Shown piece after piece: positions 56,412-64,000 of a DNA stretch of 64,000 nt (within the stretch, counting starts at the first letter, position 1; each line of letters starts with the position of its first letter). This stretch comes from Usnea hakonensis (lineage: Eukaryota > Ascomycota > Lecanoromycetes > Lecanorales > Parmeliaceae), in contig BLJB01000061.1 in assembly GCA_013423325.1 (NCBI GenBank), positions 105,728 to 169,727 on the forward strand, read 5' to 3'. A program made the position numbers and the translations under genes. The notes under the pieces were generated by a model that ran no database searches, was not told where the DNA came from, and saw only the letters and a program-made list of their open reading frames with translations.

Positions 56412-58524
56412 ATGGAGCACAACATGTTAGACGAACGTCAACCATGCCGAAGCTGCGCAAGTATATTGGCTGATTTCTCCCTATTCGATGCACTGAAATC
56501 CGAAGCGGGTGTGGATATCTCACAGACAGCACAGGACTTCTACCAGGCAGTAGATCATGGTTGTCTAATCTGTTCGGCAATACATGAGATGGCTTGTCAC
56601 AAGGACTTTTCAGAAACCGCAGCATTCCGCTGTCGCCCCAAATTACCATCTAGTGGCAGTAGAACCCTGACCAAGAATGTCCAAATTGAAACTACAAGAC
56701 CGGAGTCTTATGACATCAAGTCTGTTCGAGTAGCGATATGGTCGGCCGAGAATCGATACAATTTTGACGAAGGTTTCGATGTAGAGGCTCAAGATGGTGA
56801 GGAACTGTCCGATAGAGCGTGTAGGACTGACTACCTTTGATTGTTTCTCTGACGGCTTTGAAGACGATCCGGCAGCACGGTACATCAGCACCCGGCCGAT
56901 AAATCCGCACGTTGCTTCCTCTGCCAGCTACAGCCTAGCAAGAACATGGATGCACGACTGCTTGCTAAATCATGAAAAATGTCCGAAACCTGACTCGTCA
57001 TTTTCACCAACACGTTTGATCGATGTTGGTAAAGAAGACCAGGAAGAATCCGCCCATCTGACAAGTGGCAAAAATGCTCCATATGCTGCTCTGAGCTATT
57101 GTTGGGGGGGCCCTCAGTCTGTAACTTTGAACGCACTCACTATGGATGAGATGCGACACGGCATGGCTGCTTCAGCTCTCCCACAGACGATTCAAGACGC
57201 CATGATCGTAACCCGCAAACTCGGTCTACAATACCTATGGGTCGATGCTTTGTGTATAATCCAAGATTCCGCTTTAGACAAAGACGCAGAAATTGCAAAG
57301 ATGGGCGAGATCTACGAAAACTCGCAGTTGACGATTTCTGCGGCTAGCGCCGAGAAATGTCAGGATGGCTTTCTAGCCACTCGATCAATGCACGGAGATT
57401 TTGCACCCCCATGCAGCTTCTCAAGACTTCCCTTTGCTTGTCCTAATGGTGAAAGCGGAACCGTCTCTTTTCGAGAGTCAACGCAGTACTATACCATCAT
57501 AGAGCCACTGAATAGACGCGCTTGGGCTCTACAAGAGCGTATCCTCTCTCCTCGCGTCCTTCTCTACGGTTGCTGGCAGATGTACTGGCAATGTCGGAGT
57601 CAACAAACCTGCGATGGTGGCAGTACGGAACGTATCTACGGCGACGAAATGGGGCTCTCCATCCCAAGTAGCCTTCAAACTGAACAAACAAGCTATAGAG
57701 GAGGAACTGCAGAGGATACGGAGGATGCGCTCTGTGCTGGCTGGTCAGACCTTATTCATCATTACACACAAAGAGGCTTGAGTGATCCATTGGATAAGCT
57801 CTCTGCGCTCTCTGGTATTGCTAGCAAGTATCAAAAAGCTACGAACGATAAATACTGTGCTGGTCTCTGGGAGGCAAGTCTGTTGAAGAGGCTGAAATGG
57901 CAAGTGGGTGAGCCAAAGAGGGATCGACCGAGCGTCTACCGCGCACCAACATGGTCTTGGGCTTCCATTTTCGGGGAGACCTTCGACACGGAATACAAAC
58001 CACCGACGGAACATAGCGTAGCGAGATCTACAGCCATTCTTGATGTTCATGTTACTCCAGAGAATGAATTGACGCCTTTCGGCAAAGTTAGCGAAGGCAC
58101 ATTGACAATCAGAGGTGTTTCGAAGACGGTGAAGTGGGACGGCGGTGAGCAGATTCCTCGGGCTGATCTTGACCCTACTACAATGCCCGTATCGGCAAAA
58201 GGAATCGGCAGCCCACTCTTTCCTGATGGGATTGTTGCTCTTGCTAAGCCTGATATTGCGGAGGAGGAATTGTATATTGAGAGTGATTCGGGAGATCAAA
58301 GTTTGTCGGAGAAAGTAGTATTTTACATGGGACGGGACCAAGAGGGAGTCAACGAGATCAGACGGCTGGTGGTGTTCGTTGTTCTTGATGGGGATTCTGC
58401 TCTTCTGCTTGAGGAGGCTGATGATGGGGTCTATGCCCGGCTAGGCCTGATTGAATTCAAAGATGAGGATAATCTGGAGCAGTATTTTGACGGTTGTGAG
58501 GAACGGACCTTTATCGTTCAATGA
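56412..58524 (+). CDS. HET-domain (heterokaryon incompatibility) protein
   Basis: Best model: exon 1 at 56412-56772, 52-bp intron, exon 2 at 56825-58524, giving 686 aa. The two open frames overlap in different phases, so either this intron (weak GTTTCG donor) or an indel lies between them. The N-terminus has CRSCASIL and CLICSAIHE, as in many HET proteins. HET motifs: YAALSYCWGG (about 207-216), LQYLWVDALCIIQDS, DAEIAKMGEIYENSQLTISAAS, and RAWALQERILSPRVLLYG. A helical and then a beta-rich C-terminal region follow. HET proteins trigger cell death when genetically different hyphae fuse; the partner locus is unknown. The C-terminal half has no repeat domain. Confidence 0.85.
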
Positions 58525-58889
58525 CTGTATGTAGAATTGAACGTTGAGTAATAGAAGAGAAGAGAATTATGTAGAAAAATGGTCTTTTTTTTTCTCAGCA
58601 GCCTCGGCAGCGCCAAAGCGAATGCCGGCAGTAGCCGCTTACCTTGTCATTCTATGGGGCAGAAACAGCCACCATTTTCCTCAACCAGAAAAGCATGATG
58701 AGAGATATGAGAGAGATTGAGCCGCGATATTCGGCTATGATCTGTCTTATATTCTTCCAAGAGTCTTCGCTCTCTGCTCCCATCCGCCTCAACTTCTCCA
58801 ATTACCCTTGAGCAACAAAACACTACTATACAACCGCATCTACATCTCCATCAACACCACCTCGAAAGACGACCAAAGGTCCTCACACC
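58525..58889. other. Intergenic
   Basis: 365 bp; the right end, pyrimidine-rich, is the probable leader of the serine dehydratase gene. Confidence 0.4.
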
Positions 58890-60001
58890 ATGGGCAGTCT
58901 CCCATCTCCAGACCTCCCCAAACCCTGGGTCTCAACCCCCTTGATCGAGTCCGCGGCCCTCTCCAAAGCCGCCGGATGGTACCTACAACCCCGCTCTCCC
59001 CTCAACCTCCACCCACAATACTAACCTCACACACACCCCCCAGCCGCATATTCCTCAAACTCGAGAACCTGCAACCCGCCGCCTCGTTCAAATCCCGGGG
59101 CATCGGCAACCTGATCCGCCGCGCCCTCCTCTCCCACCCGACCCCTCACCTCACCCACTTCTACTCCTCCAGCGGCGGCAACGCCGGTCTCGCCTGCGTG
59201 ACCGCCGCGCATACACTCGGTCGCCCCGCTACAGTTGTCGTGCCCGTGACGACGAAGCCGTTGATGGTGGCGAAGATCAAGAATGCCGGGGCTACCGATG
59301 TGATACAGACGGGGGCTAGCTGGGCGGAGGCGGACAAGTATTTGCGGGAAGAGGTGCTGGGGAAGGATAAGAATGGGGTGTATGTGCCGCCGTTTGATCA
59401 TGAGGATGTGTGGGATGGGGCGGCTACGATTGTGGAGGAGTTGGAGGAGAGGCCGGATGCGGTGGTTTGCTCTGTTGGTGGTGGGGGGCTGTTTTGCGGG
59501 ATGATGCGGGGATTGGAGAGGAGGGGGTGGGGGGATGTGAAGGTGTTGGCTTTGGAGACGAGGGGGGCGGAGAGTTTGCATGTGGCGTTGGGGAGGGGGG
59601 AGGTGGTTACATTGGAGAAGATTACGAGTATTTGTAATAGTTTGGGGGCGACGAGGGTTGCGGGGAAGGCGTTTGAGTATGGACAGAGGAGGAATGTGAG
59701 GAGTGTGGTGCTTGAGGATCGGGAGGCTGTGATGGGGAGTTGGCGATTGGCGGATGATGAAAGGTTGCTGGTTGAACCGAGCTGTGGAGTCAATGTGGCG
59801 CTGTGCTACGATGGCCGATTGAAGAAGTTGCTGCCGGAGCTCACTGCCGAGAGTAAGGTTGTGATAGTCTTATGCGGGGGTGCTGCTGTCACGCTCGAGT
59901 TGCTGATCGAGTGGAGAGAGAAGTTTGGGCTTATGGTGAAAGAGACTACAAAGGACCAGGAGGTGCCGAGTACTTTGGCCACGAATGGCCATATTGAATG
60001 A
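58890..60001 (+). CDS. L-serine/L-threonine dehydratase (PLP-dependent)
   Basis: Exons 58890-58978 and 59044-60001 (65-bp intron) give 348 aa. The joined N-terminus WVSTPLIESAALSKAAGCRIFLKLENLQPAASFKSRG is characteristic. Lys46 in SFKSRG should bind pyridoxal phosphate. The phosphate-holding loop is SSGGNAG, and VGGGGLFCGM is the later glycine-rich loop. The enzyme removes water and ammonia from serine (to pyruvate) or threonine (to 2-oxobutyrate) in the cytosol. Length fits the short fungal and animal SDH type without an ACT domain. Codons in 59400-59760 are unusually G-rich. Confidence 0.92.
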
Positions 60002-60810
60002 GTGAGGACAAAATGTTTTGATGAGGAAATATAATTTTTAATTGACCATCTAGACTATTTGTCTCCGCAGCTGCCATTTTCAGCCAGCGAGCTAGTAAAA
60101 CAGAGCTGAACAGCCCCTGTCCCAGGGCGATCAGTATCTCTCCCAGTTAGAGTACGCTTATCCTTTATTGTCAATCTCAGTACCTATTAGTGTATCGCTA
60201 GCATTGACAATGGTGTACTTCGCTGGGTCATGAATACCCTTCTAGGACGGATGATCTTCCGTACCCTGATCACGGTTTGTGAGTGCTAAAGCAGTCTCTG
60301 AGTTCCCAACTATGGCAACTGTGTCGAGTGACCTTTTGAGTGACCTCGGTATCCTTCTTTATTGCAGGAGATTGCCGAAAGATAGCTTAGACGTGAGCGA
60401 TGGTAGAGGTCACGTAAGAGTGGCATAGACATGACATAGCTTTGCACCTTTTGCTCTGCAAATTTGGGCAACAAACATATGCCCGTCACAGTATTCCCGG
60501 ATTTTATTTCTGTAAACACCCACAAACCCGTCTAGGCAATGTTATAGGGTACGTCGTCTGCAATCTTCCCCCTACATCAGATAATAAGTAGACAAGTCAT
60601 TCTATGTCGATGTCGAAGACTGACATACAGGCCATCGCGAGCAGGTCGGGGCTCTGAAACCTTCTGAAAACCCCTCAGATTCGCTACTGAAGCACTTGTA
60701 CACATTCGTTGGTTTCAAATCCTCGCTCTGGTCTTGTAATCGGACGACCTTGAATGCCAAAGTAATAGCTTTGATCGCTCTACTTCCCTTACTATTGCCT
60801 ACCCATACGA
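60002..60810. other. Intergenic, convergent
   Basis: Region between the ends of two convergent genes. No gene or tRNA that I can support. Confidence 0.4.
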
Positions 60811-61782
60811 TTATATCGTCGACCCTTTGAGGTTCGGCTTGAGTGTATCTCCAAGCCTAAAGCCATCGGGGCCTTCTTCAATCACATACTTAGCTTTTCC
60901 TGCAGGATGGCGCAAGGATTAGCACATCATACTCATCAGTGGTGCGGCATTTGGCATGCAGACTCACCAAATCCAGTAGGAGGCATGTTGTCATAGATAG
61001 TCTCCCAGGAACCCTTGGGTGAGTGATAGGTCTCGTGCATGATTCCCATGTATGGAAATTTCTTTGCAAGATAGGCATTCTGACCCAGACGGTGGGCGGT
61101 AGAAGTCGCAAAGTCTTGGAGACCCTTGAGATCTCTCCAGTAAGAGATATAAAAGGTGGTGATTCCTTCAGCGTCCGAAAGATCAAATAAGGTAGCGGTT
61201 CTTCCGAGATCTGAGAAGACATCAGATTGATCAAAGAGAGGTAAGCCAGAAAAAAAAGGTCAGTATCATGACATACAACTCCATTTACTTCGATTCTCCT
61301 CCGCCTCGAGCCACATGTCTTTGAAGACCCTATCGATTTCGGCATTACCGGGTGCAAGCTTGCCCAAAGGACTGCAATATATCAGAGAGCTGCCGTTTAT
61401 CTCAAGGACGCATTCGCGGCTAGGACAAAGGTACTGACTGATTGATACGTGCCCCCAACAAGAACATGACAACGCCGTCCGAAGTCGCAGTCACGGTTGA
61501 CGAATCTTCTGGCTCTGGCAGAGTGGCAGTCCATCGGCCGGAGACTACGTTGGTAAAAGTGCCGGTGAAGATACGCTGGCAGTCAACAGACACTCTGGCG
61601 ACGCGAAAAAGGAGATACAAAAGCGGGAGCCAGTAACTCAGGCCGGAAGGTAGCCGCCGCAGGCTCAATAGCTGCAGACTGGCTCCCAAAGCAAGCCACG
61701 TTGGGATGGAGAAATCGGGTACCTCAAGCAGATCCCCATAGTCGTCTTTGAAATTCGAATAGAGGGCCTGAAGAGAGGCCAT
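60811..61782 (-). CDS. DUF4188-family protein
   Basis: Four exons, 61782-61439, 61371-61280, 61210-60968 and 60899-60811 (introns 67-69 bp), give 255 aa. One or two hydrophobic helices lie at about residues 28-62 (WLALGASLQLLSL and WLPLLYLLFRVARV). The conserved core follows: GVVMFLLGARINHPLGKLAPGNAEIDRVF split by intron 1, then FYISYWRDLKGLQDFATS, HRLGQNAYLAKKFPYMGIMHETY, and an EEGPDGFRLGDTL end. This is the DUF4188 family, related in fold to antibiotic-biosynthesis-type monooxygenases. Activity is unknown. The donor of intron 2 (GTTGTA) is weak but phase and family sequence support it. Confidence 0.8.
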
Positions 61783-63400
61783 GTTATACTGTATTGCGAG
61801 CCCTGCTTTGCGTGGGTGATTGATTGTTGGCTTGTTTGAAAAGTGAATGTGATGTTGGCGTCGCGGATCATAGTCATAGCATCTTATACTACGCTTTTCT
61901 TTCTCGTCCCTGAGTAATCATTTGAGGCCGAATGCAGCATCCTCGCATCCTTGCGAGTTGATCGATATTCAGCTAGGTACAGTTCCGAAGGGTCCGAGAA
62001 CCTTAAAGCAGTCCACTAAAAGGCTTGGCTGGGGCTCCACCTCCCACATCCATTCCGCCAGCAATCCAAGCTCCGACACTTGGGCGTCCAACCAAGCTCT
62101 TTACGCCGACCTTCATGAAGCTTACTTACAAATCAAATGGCTGGTGTCTAGAAAAAGTTGGGCCTGAACCCTCAGTCGCAGATGACAGAGAACATCAGGA
62201 TCGCTGCAAAGGAGCGAAAGCCTACGATTAGAAAGAGCTCGGGCGATAACAGGAAGCAACAAGCAAGAAAGCAGACAGTGTGACGAGAGATTCGAGTCTT
62301 GTTATTTCCGATGAAAGCAAATTCCGCCCACCGCCAGCGAGGAGCCCTCCTCAAGCGACGCTTCAAATGCCGGTCTTTGAATTACCGCTGTCCCCAGATG
62401 AGAACACCAAGACCGGCGACAAACTGGATGTTCGCGACTCAAATGCTTCGGAGATACCATGTCTAAGAAACTACACTCCAAGGGTGGTATTCTAGAAATA
62501 GCGTGGATGTCGAAGATTAGCAGTGAAGGGGATTGATGCTGTAGTATGATCTGGATTGATGATGTACGAAATTGTCATGTCTTATGAGCCTTGGACAGTG
62601 TGGAGGTGCCTAGTATTTTGACGTTGCCACTCTTAGTCAAGGCATTGTGAGAAAATGATTGTGGGCATAGGCGACACAACATAACTGCGTTGGTAGACTC
62701 CTCTCCTCGTCAAGCAGTCGAGCTACCTGATGAAGATGGCTAAGGTCGGTTTGCCTAAATACAAGCCTGACCCTGTGTCGCATACTTGTAATTCAACAGA
62801 GGCTATGCTCGAATCTATCTGCTGGCTCCTAAGGAAGGCCTGCTGGAATTATCCTGTCCTGTCTTCTGGAATCCTTATATCTAACCGTGCTCTCTTGCAT
62901 AAAGTAAAGTAATGTTTGCGAATAAGGCAAGCGAATGACGTGAACGCATCTTATTATTTCGTGCTCGAGTCCAAGCATGTGCAATATCTTATCCTCGTTT
63001 TCATCATGCTTCCTTCACAATTTGCTTCCTTACCAACCTCATCAGTCAATCTATCACTACCATATCGGCCTCGACTACTGATATATCTCATGCAAGAAAA
63101 AACTTGTCAGATTTAGCATGTCTGTAGCTCATGACGAGCTGCAGCCGCTTCTCGATCTCGAGCCATCCTTCACTACTTCTGCTGAACGGAATTAATCTAC
63201 AAACGACCTCCAACATGGCCGCATCTCATCCCTGCCCAATGATCGCTCTACAGAACTCGACACTCTACCGGAAACCGCCACATTTAGCCGAGCGTTACCA
63301 AGCTCGTCAAAGTAAAGAATCAGTGATAGATTAAAACAGCGATTTGCTCCGCAGCTTGGCTAATACTAATGTCTATAGACCTGGAAATGGCTGTTGTTCA
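61783..63400. other. Intergenic
   Basis: No supportable gene. Several frames of 60-80 codons show no recognisable product. Confidence 0.4.
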
Positions 63401-63506
63401 GGGTTCCCAATGGTTGAACCACGAACCGGCTAACTAATAGTTGAACCAGTCCATTTTGGTAGTTGGTTGGTTGGTTCCTAGTGTAATTAAGTAGTTAGTG
63501 GACTGG

Positions 63507-63572
63507 TTGTTGGAATGGGCCTGCAATTCGGTAATTAGCTTGCAGTCAAAATGGAGCTATGACCACTAGGGA
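63507..63572 (+). repeat. Direct repeat copy 1 (repeat-derived region)
   Basis: 66 bp starting TTGTTGGAATGGGCCTGCAA. It pairs with 63872-63937. This copy keeps the C/G bases that are T/A in copy 2. The surrounding 63400-64000 has TTGAACCAG/TTGGTTGG-type short repeats and looks like part of a mobile element cut by the window edge. Confidence 0.85.
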
Positions 63573-63871
63573 ATGGTCCAGGGGTCTGACCATGGAATGT
63601 ATGCGCTGGCCTACCATTGGTGATCATGGAAGGGGTAGCCTCCCATAGTGGTCTACATAACTGGCCTATGCCCACCTGCATAGATTTTTCTTTATGCCTT
63701 TCTGCAATTGTTATTTGAGCCTTATCCTTCCTAAATAGGACTAGCGCAGAGGAGTAACCCTAGCCCTAAGCTACCAAATAGTGAAAGCAATTGTTTCCAC
63801 CAAAATCTCGTCATAATAATCAACACTGGTTCATAATTATTGGTAAACTGGTTTAACTAATAGTCTAGATT

Positions 63872-63937
63872 TTGTTGGAATGGGCCTATAATTCGGTAAT
63901 TAGCTTGTAGTCAAAATAGAGCTATAACCACTAGGGA
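63872..63937 (+). repeat. Direct repeat copy 2, RIP-like mutated
   Basis: 66 bp, the same length as copy 1, and identical except for G-to-A and C-to-T changes (for example GGGCCTGCAA to GGGCCTATAA, CTTGCAGTC to CTTGTAGTC, AAATGGAGC to AAATAGAGC, CTATGACC to CTATAACC). Most of these fall at CpA or its complement TpG, as expected from repeat-induced point mutation. Confidence 0.85.
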
Positions 63938-64000
63938 AGTGTCACGGCATGCGGGTGGTAGTACCGCTAACCGGTAGGCCAAAAGACCAAAAGAGCCCCG

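Noticed and set aside
60640..60740. TGGTTTCAAATCC, resembling a tRNA T-arm / B box
   Set aside because: No acceptor stem, anticodon arm or A box could be paired around it.
1..64000. CRISPR arrays, bacterial operons or integrated virus
   Set aside because: No spaced palindromic repeats, no ribosome-binding-site-driven gene trains and no viral core genes seen; gene structure is fungal throughout.

Overview
The window looks like nuclear DNA of a filamentous ascomycete (Pezizomycotina; a Leotiomycetes-like fungus is my best guess, by inference only). Genes are widely spaced and have short GT-AG introns of about 44-160 bp. The families are typical of such fungi: a HET-domain protein, a rhodopsin-domain (PTH11-like) membrane protein, P450s, F-box and 2EXR proteins, a histidine acid phosphatase, a GH128 glucanase, and CSA/Rad28 and Mnd1 orthologues. 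A direct repeat at the right end differs between copies only by C-to-T and G-to-A changes, the signature of repeat-induced point mutation (RIP). Exon structures below were built by hand from frame continuity, splice motifs and family knowledge, without transcript data.

Layout. 0.4-2.5 kb: a trypsin-like protease fused to TPRs. 3.1-8.7 kb: a P450 pseudogene, a hotdog-fold protein, a short-chain dehydrogenase and a rhodopsin-domain protein, possibly the remains of a small metabolic cluster. 9.7-18.6 kb: housekeeping and secretory genes (CobW-type GTPase, histidine acid phosphatase, CSA-type WD40 protein, a conserved-looking unknown). 19.3-21.9 kb: three RING-type genes, with a relative at 32.8 kb. 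23.0-24.9 kb: an intact six-exon P450. 28.3-29.5 kb: a phosphatidylserine-decarboxylase-family enzyme. 34.1-38.5 kb: Mnd1 with an ATG-only first exon, a single-pass membrane protein and a SprT-like zinc protease.

39.6-55.4 kb is an accessory F-box/2EXR neighbourhood. It holds an F-box pseudogene with a 69-bp tandem duplication and a frameshift, a Lys-rich gene with a degenerate protease-like tail, three related F-box genes (one apparently cut by an in-frame stop about 50 codons before the length of its relative), and a 2EXR-type gene. A GH128 glucanase lies inside it at 47.2-48.4 kb. 56.4-61.8 kb: a HET gene, an L-serine/threonine dehydratase and a DUF4188 protein. The last 0.6 kb is repeat-derived.

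The main theme is gene turnover. At least three loci are broken by single-base lesions: the P450 at its haem cysteine, the F-box gene by a frameshift in a duplicated unit, and a second F-box gene by a stop codon. They sit beside allorecognition-type families (protease-TPR, HET). I do not see a clear, wholly new multi-gene system. The best candidates for novelty are the protease-TPR fusion, the RING family with a repeated C-terminal module, and the F-box array.
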